DNA of 64,000 nt, from the NCBI RefSeq assembly GCF_000982415.1, contig NZ_LANI01000020.1:1-64000 (forward strand). Direction: 5' to 3'. Positions 18,014-26,976 of the stretch are shown here, in pieces. This DNA is from Kiloniella litopenaei (lineage in GTDB: Bacteria > Pseudomonadota > Alphaproteobacteria > Kiloniellales > Kiloniellaceae). The position numbers and the translations under genes are program-made. The notes under the pieces were generated by a model that saw nothing but the letters and a program-made list of their open reading frames with translations, had not been told where the DNA came from and searched no databases. The first letter of the stretch is position 1, and each line of letters opens with the position of its first letter.

Positions 18014-18039
18014 AAACCCGCCAATCGGCGGGTTTTTTT
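18014..18039 (+). terminator. Rho-independent terminator
   Basis: AAACCCGCC, a 4-nt loop and GGCGGGTTT, followed by a T-run. It would terminate rightward transcription of the 17891-17989 remnant. Confidence 0.85.
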
Positions 18040-18193
18040 GTGAAATTTGTATAGAGTAATTTTAAGTTTTTTACTGATTGTTGTAGTTCTTCGGAGCCGA
18101 AATCCTAATTGTCTCCTAAATGTTGTTGTGTCATACATTTGAGATTACACGTTATACGTGAGTTCTTTCTTCTGGTTTAAGCGGTGAAGTTCT

Positions 18194-18922
18194 TTGAAAA
18201 ATATCGGTTATAGTTATTTATTTATGATTGTTATGAGCTTTTTGGCTGTTCCGCTAAGAACTCATGCAGATTCTGGTACTACAAACGACATATCAAAAGA
18301 AGAGTATTGTCGCGAGTTCAAGCGTATTGCTTTTAGTAATGAAGAAGAGCTTCTTTCTCGATGGGATACAACCAAGCTTAGAGTTTTTTTAGATGGTGAA
18401 AGCAAAGATGTAATTTATGCCAAAGAATTATTTAATAAATTTAGCGAATTAAGTGGCATTGAGATAATTTATACAAGGCAAAAAATTAATATAGGATTAG
18501 TTTTTTGGGATAATTCTTATCGATATGCCCTCGTTACTGGAGAGAAATTACTGAAAACGTGGCTTCCTACCAAATTAGATTTATTTGAGTATTTAAAAGA
18601 GAATGCAAAAGAAGGTAACAAAGATCTAGTCCTTCAGTATTCATTTAACAAATCCAAGAAAATGATTCTGAGTATTGGTATTTTTGATGTACCTATTGCC
18701 CCTGATCCATCAACAATTACTCAAGAAAATAAAGACCTTATTACACGTGCCGTGATAACTTCATTGTTTCCATCTCTAGGGAATGAACCAAGTATAAAAT
18801 TTTCGGGAGAAGTTGAAGAAATATTTTCCCCGTTGACGAATGCTAAACATCAGCCTCTTGCACAAATTTGGTATGGGGAAAATGTTCACGCTGGTAGGAG
18901 CAAAAATTCATTCGGTTGTTAG
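18194..18922 (+). CDS. Hypothetical secreted protein
   Basis: This 242-residue protein begins with a signal peptide: MKNIGYSYLFMIVMSFLAVP, with likely cleavage near residues 25-26 (THADS). The mature part is charged and has no named domain I am sure of; a faint resemblance to DUF2927-type periplasmic proteins is possible. The start is TTG with GTGAAG 4 nt upstream. Low GC and location beside the Imm53 gene place it in the accessory island. There are only two Cys in the mature part (YCREF and the C-terminal residue). Confidence 0.6.
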   Translation: MKNIGYSYLFMIVMSFLAVPLRTHADSGTTNDISKEEYCREFKRIAFSNEEELLSRWDTTKLRVFLDGESKDVIYAKELFNKFSELSGIEIIYTRQKINIGLVFWDNSYRYALVTGEKLLKTWLPTKLDLFEYLKENAKEGNKDLVLQYSFNKSKKMILSIGIFDVPIAPDPSTITQENKDLITRAVITSLFPSLGNEPSIKFSGEVEEIFSPLTNAKHQPLAQIWYGENVHAGRSKNSFGC

Positions 18923-18972
18923 TTTTGCTCATAGTTTTGACTAAAAAGATTATCGACTGAGATCATTTTGAC

Positions 18973-19272
18973 ATGGTAACTTCTCAAGACGTTTTATTAT
19001 GGATACAAGATTGGTATGTACGTCAGTGTGACGATGAATGGGAGCATTCTTACGGTGTCCGAATTGACACACTGGATAACCCTGGATGGCGTGTTTCTAT
19101 CGATCTTACATCGACTGCGTTGGGTAATCAGTCAATGATTGCTGTGCAAACTGAACGGACAGATAATGATTGGATTCATTGCTTGGTGATTGATAAACAA
19201 TTCCGAGGTTATGGTGGTCCTAATAATTTATCAGAGATACTCATTGTATTTCAAAATTTTGCTCAATCCTGA
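18973..19272 (+). CDS. Imm53-family immunity protein
   Basis: This is a 99-residue protein matching the Imm53 family pattern: LLWIQDWYVRQCDDEWEH near the N-terminus followed by YGVRIDTLDNPGWRVSIDL. Imm53 proteins neutralise toxins of polymorphic toxin or contact-dependent systems (family knowledge). No toxin gene is visible nearby, and the upstream secreted protein lacks obvious toxin-trafficking domains, so this is probably an orphan immunity gene. It is the last island gene before the chromosomal lipid gene at 19339. Confidence 0.8.
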   Translation: MVTSQDVLLWIQDWYVRQCDDEWEHSYGVRIDTLDNPGWRVSIDLTSTALGNQSMIAVQTERTDNDWIHCLVIDKQFRGYGGPNNLSEILIVFQNFAQS

Positions 19273-19338
19273 TAATTATTAAACTGTCCCCCCCCATATA
19301 GTTTAGGTGTTTTTCACTCCTCATGGAGGGTTTTTAGC

Positions 19339-22300
19339 TCAAACCTCCTCAGGCACCAGCTCCTTCTGGAGTGTCTGGTAATCAGTTTTTCCTGTGCCGA
19401 GGACGGGGATTTTATCCATAATTTCGATTTCGCGGGGGATCATCAGTTCGCTGATGCCTTGTTCCTGCGCTTCTTTTAGCAGAAGGGCGCGGGTGGCGTC
19501 GGGGCATTCTGTGGCGAGGATGAGTTGCTCGCCTTTTTTGACGTCCGGGCGGGCGATGACCGCGTGCATAAAACCGGGCCAGATTTTGCCTGCGAGGTCT
19601 TCTGCAGCGGTCAGGGAAACCATCTCGCCCGCGATCTTGGCGAAGCGTTTGGCGCGGCCCTGAATGGAGACAAAACCATCAATATCCATGACTACAATGT
19701 CTCCGGTATCGTACCAGCCGTCTTCGGGTGGTTGAAGCTGCCCGGGGGCTTCGGCGCGCAGGTATCCCTTCATGATGTTGGGGCCTTTGACAAACAGGCG
19801 TCCGCCTGTGGGGATACCGGGTACAGGTTCCAGCCTGCTTTCAATACCGGGCAGGAAACGCCCGACGGTGCCTGCTTTGTACTGCAATGGCGTATTGGTG
19901 GACAGAACTGGCGAAGTCTCTGTCGCGCCATAGCCTTCGAGAATTCTCAGGCCGAACTTCTCTGACCATGTTTTCCGGGTGCTGTCCTTGACCTTTTCAG
20001 CCCCGGCAAAGATATGTCGGACCGAATAGAAGTCGTAAGGATGGGCAACGCGGGCATAGCCTGTCAGGAAGGTGTCCGTGCCAAAGACAATGGTCGCATT
20101 GGTATCGTAGACAAGGGCGGGAACAATGCGGTAGTGGAGCGGTGACGGATAGAGAAAGGTTTTAATGCCAGAGAGAATAGGCAGCAAAAGGCCGCCCGTT
20201 AAGCCAAATGAGTGGAAAATGGGCAGGGCATTGAAAACCGTGTCCGTCGAGTTGAAATCGACCACGGCAGCAAGCTGGCTTCTGTTGGACAGAAGGTTGT
20301 TGTGACTGAGCATAACCCCCTTTGGCACGCCCTCTGAGCCAGATGTGAAAAGAACGACAGCCGCATCGTCATTCTCTGGTGCTGATTTACTGTGGAACGA
20401 TCTGGCAAAGTGATTTTTCACCCAGCCGCAAAGCTTGTTCCCGAGAGAGACTTCTTTTTTGAGGTCTTCGAGATAGATAATCTTGTACTCACGGCCCAGC
20501 GCATCGGCGAGCTCTTCAAGACGTCCCAGTTCGATAAACTTGCGGGATGTGATGATGGTTTTGATCTCGGCTGTTTTACAACAGGACAAGAGGTTCTTTT
20601 CGCCCATGGTGAAGTTGAGCATGGCACTAACGCGCCCGATTGCCTGTAGGGCAAAGAAGGACACCGCCGCCGCTGACGAGTTGGGAAGCAAGAGGCCAAC
20701 AATCTCTTGCGGTTTTGTGAAGCTGGCAAACTTGTCACCGAGAACAAAACTGGATGTTATGAGCTTGTTGTAGGAAAGCGGCGCGCGTTGAATGTCTTCG
20801 ACAACTGCGGCGTCTCCGCCGTGAATGTCGCGGGCATCCAGTAGATTTTTAAACAGGCCACCTTCGGGCGGGCACGAACTGAAAGCTGTCTCACTCATCA
20901 GATCATGCAGGCCTATGCTGATCGCTGACCGACGTTCTCTGCCACGGATATCGTCGCTGAGACGAAGCTTTTTCGGTGGGTGAATGGTGATGATTACCTT
21001 GGGAAACCAGCGTTGGCGTATTTTACCTTTCAGGCGCGAGAAGGGGGTGTATTGCGCCCCTTCGATATTGACGGGCAACAAAGGCGCATCAGCGTGATCC
21101 GCAATCATGCCGGGGCCTTCGAAGATTTTCATCATGCCCCCGGTAACGGTAATGCGGCCTTCGGGAAAGATCACACAGCGCTTGCCGGATTTAACCACAT
21201 TAATCATGGTTTTTGTGGCCATGGGATTGGTCGGGTCAATCGGGTAGGAATCAACGACGGAGAGGAAAGGTTTCACCCACCAGCGCTGCGCCACATAGGT
21301 GTCTATGGCAAAGGTGGGACGACCGGGCAGGAAAGCCGCCAAGAGGACGCCATCAAGAAAGGAAACATGGTTGATGACAATAACGGCTTTCGGGCCAAGA
21401 TCTTCGAGGTTTTCTTCCCCTCTGACTTCCACACGAAAACAGATTCTCAGGATGAGCCGGAAGAAAAGTTTTGTCGGTACCTCGGGCAGCAGTTTACAGA
21501 CATAGAGGGCAACAAACAGATTAAGTACCCCAATGCTCAGGAATACTTCGGGAATGGTAAAGCCAAGCTTGAACAGCCCCATTGCTCCGATAGCCGAGAC
21601 AACCATAAACAGGGAGTTGAGGATATTGTTACTGGCAACGTTTCTTGCCCGGTGACTGTCGCTGCTTTCATGCTGAAGGATGGCGTAAAGAGGTACGATG
21701 TAGAGGCCGCCGCTGATAGAGATAAGCAGAAGATCGATCAAAACCCTGATAAGCTCGGGACGTTGAAAGTATTCCGTGAGGCCAATCAACGAGGATGATG
21801 CCGGTGTGATGGTATTAGATGCGAGGTAAAGATCAAAGCTGAAAAGGGATAGACCCAGAGCGCCAAAAGGAACATAACGTGCTGTAATTTCACCCTTGAG
21901 CAATTTGTTACATATCAGCGACCCGAGAGCGATTCCGACAGAAAACATCGTAAGAAAGAGAACATTTACCCGTTCGTTTCCACCGATGATATCTTTTGCA
22001 AATGGCGCGAACAGGGCAAGGAAAGTTGCGCCAAATAGCCAGAACCAGGAAATGCCAAGGATAGAGAGAAACACAGGTCGATTGCCTGCGCTGTGTTTGA
22101 CCAGATTATAGGTTTCCGCCAGAAAGTTGGGGTTGATTTTCAGGGACGGTTCAGACGCTTCGGCTCTGGGGATGAAGTAGCTTGTGGCAAGGCCGATAAG
22201 GGACAAAGCTATGATAAGGAGAGAGACAGTGGTCAAACCATCTTCTGTTAAAATAACAATGCCGCCGATGATTGTGCCAATCAAAATGGATAAGAAGGTT

Positions 22301-22824
22301 CCCGCTTCGACAAGCCCGTTTGCGCCGATGAGCTCTTCATCCCGCATATGATCGGGAAGAATGCTGTACTTGAGGGGACCAAAGAAGGCTGACTGTGTTC
22401 CCATCAAAAACAACACGACCATCAGGTAAGTTGGGGCGTTCGTCAGGAAGCCATAGCTGGCAAGCCCCATAATGATTATTTCGAGATACTTCGTCAGGCG
22501 GATCAAGCGCGACTTTTCAAACTTATCCGCGATTTGACCGGCGATCGCCGAGAAAAGGAAAAAGGGGAGAATAAAGATACCCGCAGCCTGTGTAACCATT
22601 GCCTTGGCATCATCCGGAGAAAGATGAACCATCTTAAAAACGATCAAAGCGACAAGGGCATTTTTAAAGACGTTATCGTTTAATGCCCCCAGTGCCTGGG
22701 TGAGGAAAAGGGGTAGAAAGCGTTTGCTTTGCAACAGATGCAAAAGGTTTTCGCCACCCGCCTGTTTCTCAGGATTTTGGTCATCCAAAGCTTTGTCTTC
22801 TTTGATCTGATCTTCTGGTGACAT
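19339..22824 (-). CDS. aas: LplT-PlsC-acyl-ACP synthetase fusion (Aas-like)
   Basis: This 1161-residue inner-membrane protein combines three parts. Residues about 30-450 form an MFS lysophospholipid flippase (LplT-like, 12 TM segments). Residues about 455-650 form a PlsC acyltransferase with HX4D (NHVSFLDG, His486/Asp491) and FPEG at 553-556. Residues about 660-1161 form an AMP-binding acyl-ACP synthetase (TSGSEGVPKG at 827-836). In E. coli, LplT and Aas are separate neighbours that import and re-acylate lysophosphatidylethanolamine; here transporter and both enzymes are one chain. A possible TetR-type operator lies upstream at 22920. Confidence 0.9.
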   Translation of the reverse strand: MSPEDQIKEDKALDDQNPEKQAGGENLLHLLQSKRFLPLFLTQALGALNDNVFKNALVALIVFKMVHLSPDDAKAMVTQAAGIFILPFFLFSAIAGQIADKFEKSRLIRLTKYLEIIIMGLASYGFLTNAPTYLMVVLFLMGTQSAFFGPLKYSILPDHMRDEELIGANGLVEAGTFLSILIGTIIGGIVILTEDGLTTVSLLIIALSLIGLATSYFIPRAEASEPSLKINPNFLAETYNLVKHSAGNRPVFLSILGISWFWLFGATFLALFAPFAKDIIGGNERVNVLFLTMFSVGIALGSLICNKLLKGEITARYVPFGALGLSLFSFDLYLASNTITPASSSLIGLTEYFQRPELIRVLIDLLLISISGGLYIVPLYAILQHESSDSHRARNVASNNILNSLFMVVSAIGAMGLFKLGFTIPEVFLSIGVLNLFVALYVCKLLPEVPTKLFFRLILRICFRVEVRGEENLEDLGPKAVIVINHVSFLDGVLLAAFLPGRPTFAIDTYVAQRWWVKPFLSVVDSYPIDPTNPMATKTMINVVKSGKRCVIFPEGRITVTGGMMKIFEGPGMIADHADAPLLPVNIEGAQYTPFSRLKGKIRQRWFPKVIITIHPPKKLRLSDDIRGRERRSAISIGLHDLMSETAFSSCPPEGGLFKNLLDARDIHGGDAAVVEDIQRAPLSYNKLITSSFVLGDKFASFTKPQEIVGLLLPNSSAAAVSFFALQAIGRVSAMLNFTMGEKNLLSCCKTAEIKTIITSRKFIELGRLEELADALGREYKIIYLEDLKKEVSLGNKLCGWVKNHFARSFHSKSAPENDDAAVVLFTSGSEGVPKGVMLSHNNLLSNRSQLAAVVDFNSTDTVFNALPIFHSFGLTGGLLLPILSGIKTFLYPSPLHYRIVPALVYDTNATIVFGTDTFLTGYARVAHPYDFYSVRHIFAGAEKVKDSTRKTWSEKFGLRILEGYGATETSPVLSTNTPLQYKAGTVGRFLPGIESRLEPVPGIPTGGRLFVKGPNIMKGYLRAEAPGQLQPPEDGWYDTGDIVVMDIDGFVSIQGRAKRFAKIAGEMVSLTAAEDLAGKIWPGFMHAVIARPDVKKGEQLILATECPDATRALLLKEAQEQGISELMIPREIEIMDKIPVLGTGKTDYQTLQKELVPEEV

Positions 22825-23295
22825 CCTTGATACTCCGCATCTCTATCAGTCTTTTGCCGTATAGTGCCGAATTGTTTCGGGGATATAAACTAACTTTGTT
22901 TTTTTATGCATAATAAATAAGTGAGCGATCACTCATATTTGTGTTTTCTCTCTATCATGTCAAGTGCGAGGTTGGAAGTTGGCTTTGCCCAGGAATGAAA
23001 AAAATACAAATTTAGATAAAAATAGTCGTTAATAGAAATGTCATAAATAAACAATTTTCCAGTTAGGGAAATTTCATTTTCATTGATTTGGAAAACATCT
23101 TTGTTGTTGTTTTTATTTATGTTTTTAGCTTGTTAGCTGTTTGGGTTTTTCAATCTTTAATCAATCTGAAACTAAATGCGAAGGCATTTTTGTTCCAAAA
23201 TCCTTTATTAAATGGTCGTTTATAACCATGAAAAGGATTTTAGCTTTCCCATTATATCCTCGGCCCAATTCGGGCTTATTCAGGGAGGATTAAAT
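22825..23295. promoter_or_regulatory. Divergent promoter region with a palindromic operator candidate
   Basis: This 470-bp AT-rich space separates the leftward aas-type gene from the rightward BCCT gene. At 22920-22934 the inverted repeat AGTGA-GCGA(T)-TCACT resembles operators of TetR-family regulators. No other gene is supported here; an extended in-frame start for the BCCT gene at 23212 is rejected. Confidence 0.5.
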
Positions 23296-24912
23296 ATGAG
23301 AGCAAAATCAGGCTTTCTAAAAGGTTTGAATCCGACCATGGCAATATGGTCGAAGTTTCTTGTCTTCGCCTTGGTAATTATGGCGTTTGTCGCTACCGAA
23401 GGCGTAGGTGATTTTTTTACAGGAATTAATAATTTCCTGGTTGGCACCATGAAATGGTACTACTTGGGAATTGTTGCGTCTTTCTTGTTCTTTGTGATTT
23501 GGTTGCTGTTCAGTCGGTACGGTAATCTTCGTTTAGGTAAAGATACTGACAGGCCGGAATTCAGTTATTTTTCCTGGTTCGCAATGCTGTTTGGCGCAGG
23601 TATGGGGATCGGGCTTGTCTTCTGGTCAATTGCAGAGCCAATTTACCACTTCCAGTCTAACCCATTCATAGCAGAGGATGCATCGCAAACAGCAGAAGCG
23701 GCACAAGTCGCCATGCGTCTCACTCTGTTCCACTGGGGGTTACATCCTTGGGCAATATACGTGATTGTTGCTCTTGCATTGGCGTACTTTGCCTATCGTA
23801 AAGACCTGCCATTGACAATCCGTTCATCGCTTTATCCGCTTATCGGAGACAAGATTTACGGCCCTCTTGGGCATCTTGCTGATCTATTGGCTGTGTATGG
23901 TACAGTCTTTGGTGTGGCGACGTCTCTTGGGCTTGGTGTGCAGCAAATGGCGACGGGTCTGTATGAAATTACAGGCTGGGGATTCTGGGTAACGGAAACC
24001 GTAACGGATGGTGTTACGAAAACCGAACCTGCGTTGGCTGCGATGATGGTGTTGATTGCCATTATTTCCGGTTTGGCCACTGTTTCTGTGGTTTCCGGTG
24101 TTGGCAAAGGCGTTAAGATATTGTCCGAAGTTAACCTGTGGTTGTCTATTGTCATTCTGGCGTTCTTTATAGCCTTTGGCCCAACACGTTATCTTCTTGC
24201 ATCATTCCTGCAGAACATTGGTGATTATGTGGGGCAGGTTATTCCATTGAGCCTCTGGACCAATGCAAATGATGAAACCAGTCAGTGGCAAGGCTGGTGG
24301 ACAGCATTCTATTGGGGCTGGTGGATGTCATGGGCGCCATTTGTGGGTATGTTTATTGCCCGCATTTCACGTGGGCGGACAATTCGTGAATTTATCTTGG
24401 GCGTATTGCTGGTGCCAACACTGCTTGGTGCTGTCTGGTTAACAGCATTTGGCGGTACGGCGTTACACATTGAGCTTTTTGGTGATGGCGGTATTGTCGA
24501 GGCTGTTAAATCTGATTTAACTTCTGCGCTTTATGTCACCATCGAGAAGATGAATGCCGGTTTCATGGGATCAATTGCGGCAATTGTTGCAACCATTCTG
24601 ATTGCAACCTACTTCATTACCTCTTCTGACTCCGGTACGTTGGTGGTGAATACGCTTCTGTCCGTTGGGCATGAAAACCCACCGACTGTTCACCGCGTGA
24701 TCTGGGGACTTGGCGAAGGCTTTGTTGCTGCTGCGCTCTTAATGGCGGGTGGGTTGAAAGCTCTTCAAGCGGCGGCGATCGCTGCGGCTTTGCCCTTCTC
24801 AATTATCATGATCTTTATGATGATTGGTCTGGTGAAATCCCTTCGCCAGGAAGATCTCGGCATTGCCTATGCGCAAGGCGGAGATAAAGTTTCTGGTGGC
24901 TTGAACGATTAA
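23296..24912 (+). CDS. BCCT-family (betaine/choline/carnitine) transporter
   Basis: This is a 538-residue membrane protein with about 12 TM segments. The BCCT signature is clear at about residues 335-365 (WWTAFYWGWWMSWAPFVGMF), and the MGIGLVFWSIAEP segment near residue 100 is also typical. These transporters take up quaternary ammonium compounds with Na+ or H+, often for osmoprotection; substrate cannot be told from sequence alone. The start at 23296 is chosen for its GGGAGG ribosome site 8 nt upstream. There is no long cytoplasmic C-terminal tail, unlike osmosensing BetP. A terminator follows at 24941. Confidence 0.9.
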   Translation: MRAKSGFLKGLNPTMAIWSKFLVFALVIMAFVATEGVGDFFTGINNFLVGTMKWYYLGIVASFLFFVIWLLFSRYGNLRLGKDTDRPEFSYFSWFAMLFGAGMGIGLVFWSIAEPIYHFQSNPFIAEDASQTAEAAQVAMRLTLFHWGLHPWAIYVIVALALAYFAYRKDLPLTIRSSLYPLIGDKIYGPLGHLADLLAVYGTVFGVATSLGLGVQQMATGLYEITGWGFWVTETVTDGVTKTEPALAAMMVLIAIISGLATVSVVSGVGKGVKILSEVNLWLSIVILAFFIAFGPTRYLLASFLQNIGDYVGQVIPLSLWTNANDETSQWQGWWTAFYWGWWMSWAPFVGMFIARISRGRTIREFILGVLLVPTLLGAVWLTAFGGTALHIELFGDGGIVEAVKSDLTSALYVTIEKMNAGFMGSIAAIVATILIATYFITSSDSGTLVVNTLLSVGHENPPTVHRVIWGLGEGFVAAALLMAGGLKALQAAAIAAALPFSIIMIFMMIGLVKSLRQEDLGIAYAQGGDKVSGGLND

Positions 24913-24940
24913 CTGTTTAAGTTGATATGTTACAAAGTGA

Positions 24941-24975
24941 AACGGCCCCGACTAGATGTTGGGGCCGTTTTTTTA
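24941..24975. terminator. Bidirectional terminator between BCCT gene and acyl-CoA ligase gene
   Basis: A 9-bp stem AACGGCCCC/GGGGCCGTT with an 11-nt loop is followed by a T-run on the + strand and lies between convergent genes. Confidence 0.85.
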
Positions 24976-24983
24976 AGAAAGTT

Positions 24984-26822
24984 CTATTTCGATACTTTGG
25001 GGTAGAGCGCTTCAATTTCTTCTTTATATACCTCTAGCACTTTATGACGCCGTACCTTTAACGTTGGGGTCATCATTTCATTATCGATGGTAAAAGGCTC
25101 GCGGGCGATCACAAACTTGCGTACCTTTTCAAGTGGAGAGAGGTGTTTGTTGATTTGATCGAGAGCTTTTGCAATAGAGACTTTTAAAGAAGCATTGTCG
25201 TATACAGAGGCGAGAACCGCCGCGATTCCGTTGGCTTCTCCCCAACGATCTAGAAATTCATTATCTGGCACGATAACCGCCGTTAAATGAGGGCGTTTGT
25301 TTCCATATACCATAGCTTGATGAATTGCGGGGTGACGTGATAGTTCGCCTTCAACCCGGGCCGGTGAAACATTGTCACCTCCGGACAGGACGATGATATC
25401 CTTTTTACGGTCGGTGATTTTCAGACGTCCCCGGTGATCAATTTCGCCAATATCACCAGTATGAAGCCAACCGTCTTTGATGGTTTCGTCGGTGTATTTC
25501 TGATCATTCCAATATCCAGACATCAAAAGCTCACCGGAAGCCAGAATTTCGCCGTCATCTGCAATTTTGATCTCAACGCCCCGAAGTTGGGGGCCAACGG
25601 TGGCCATGTCTATTTTATCGTGTCTGTTAACCGCGATAACTGGGGCGGCCTCGGTCTGTCCATAGCCTTGCAAGATTGTCAGGCCAAGCGCGTGAAAGAA
25701 CAGCCCGATATCTTCGTTCAGGGCTGCACCACCGGAAACCATGGCTTTTAATCGTCCGCCGAAACGCTGGCGAAGCTTGTTACGAACCAGTTTCTCCAAA
25801 AGGTGATCCTGTAGTTTTTCGATCAACCCCAGATTATCTGATTGATAGTATTTCTTTCGTCCCAAAGCTTCTGCTTTGTAAAAAAGGTTGCGTTTAAGTG
25901 GTTTTTCCTTTTCCAGACCCCGGGTGATACGGCTGTGCATGGATTCAAACAACCTGGGGACGGCGGTCATGATGGTCGGGCGAGCTTCGGCGAGATTACG
26001 CAACAGATGTTCCGCGCCTTCGCCGTAATAGATTTGGGCCCCCAGCAATAAAGGAAAAAATTGTCCCGCTGTATGTTCGTAAGCATGAGAAAGGGGAAGA
26101 AAAGAAAGGAAAACCTCATCCCCCAACCCAAGATGATACAGAACGTCCCAGGCACCTTCGCAGTTACAGAGAATGGCTCCGTGACTGAGCATAACGCCTT
26201 TGGGCAGGCCGCCTGTACCAGAAGTGTAGATGAGGCAGGCAACGTCTTTCCGGGTGAGTTTCTCTGCCTCCATTTCGATATCGCCGGTGAGATTATCTCC
26301 TTTGGCGATCAGCTGTTCCCAATCATGTATTGCTATTTCTGTATCGTCATCACCAAAATCAAAGATGTCTATATCATCTTTGTCGATAGCCTCCATCGTA
26401 ATGGCCCACTGACAGCTTGCTGCCTGTTGTGCTGCGGGAAGTGATTTTTTACAAAGTGCTGTCGTCGAAACAATAATTCCGGCGGCGCCTGAATGATCAA
26501 GAACATGTTTATGGTTGGCGTGGGTGTTTGTTGTATAGGCAGGAACGGATATGCCCCCGGCAGCCATAATGGCGAGGTCGGCCATAAACCATTCGGGCCT
26601 GTTTTCTGCGACAAGGACAATGCGGTCGCCTTTTTCAAGCCCCAACTTTTTCAGGCTACGTGCCATTGCCGTGATACGCCGGGATGTTTCTTCCCAGCTG
26701 ATGGGCCAGTATTGCTTGTTTTCTTTGAACCAAAGAAAAGGCTGTTCTTTTTTCTCTTTCGCGTGCGCGTAAAAGAGACTGACAAGGTTCTTGTAATGTG
26801 GGGGAGAAATAGTTTGTTCCAT
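24984..26822 (-). CDS. Long-chain fatty acid--CoA ligase (AMP-binding, FadD15-like)
   Basis: This 612-residue acyl-CoA synthetase activates fatty acids via an acyl-adenylate. The P-loop-like motif LIYTSGTGGLPKGVMLSH lies at about 197-214, LQGYGQTEAAPV near 385 and GWLHTGDIGEID near 450. ITDRKKDIIVLSGGDNVSP, characteristic of the FadD15/FAA1-type long-chain ligases, lies near 470. It is monocistronic, converging with the BCCT gene at a shared terminator. It feeds beta-oxidation or lipid synthesis and complements the neighbouring acyltransferase functionally. Confidence 0.9.
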   Translation of the reverse strand: MEQTISPPHYKNLVSLFYAHAKEKKEQPFLWFKENKQYWPISWEETSRRITAMARSLKKLGLEKGDRIVLVAENRPEWFMADLAIMAAGGISVPAYTTNTHANHKHVLDHSGAAGIIVSTTALCKKSLPAAQQAASCQWAITMEAIDKDDIDIFDFGDDDTEIAIHDWEQLIAKGDNLTGDIEMEAEKLTRKDVACLIYTSGTGGLPKGVMLSHGAILCNCEGAWDVLYHLGLGDEVFLSFLPLSHAYEHTAGQFFPLLLGAQIYYGEGAEHLLRNLAEARPTIMTAVPRLFESMHSRITRGLEKEKPLKRNLFYKAEALGRKKYYQSDNLGLIEKLQDHLLEKLVRNKLRQRFGGRLKAMVSGGAALNEDIGLFFHALGLTILQGYGQTEAAPVIAVNRHDKIDMATVGPQLRGVEIKIADDGEILASGELLMSGYWNDQKYTDETIKDGWLHTGDIGEIDHRGRLKITDRKKDIIVLSGGDNVSPARVEGELSRHPAIHQAMVYGNKRPHLTAVIVPDNEFLDRWGEANGIAAVLASVYDNASLKVSIAKALDQINKHLSPLEKVRKFVIAREPFTIDNEMMTPTLKVRRHKVLEVYKEEIEALYPKVSK

Positions 26823-26976
26823 GATCCTTGTTAGGCCTTTACCTGTTCTTGTGATTTCTTATCATTATGTATTGTAATAATTGGCGATTCACGCCTTGTT
26901 TTCAATTTCTAGATCCTAACTTATAGAGACAACGTTTGTATTTGAAGACCGCGTTTGCGGAATGAGAGGAATTTTT

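Noticed and set aside
20980-21798. 272-aa open frame on the + strand within the aas-like gene
   Set aside because: It is antisense to a clearly conserved PlsC/MFS coding region and has no features of its own.
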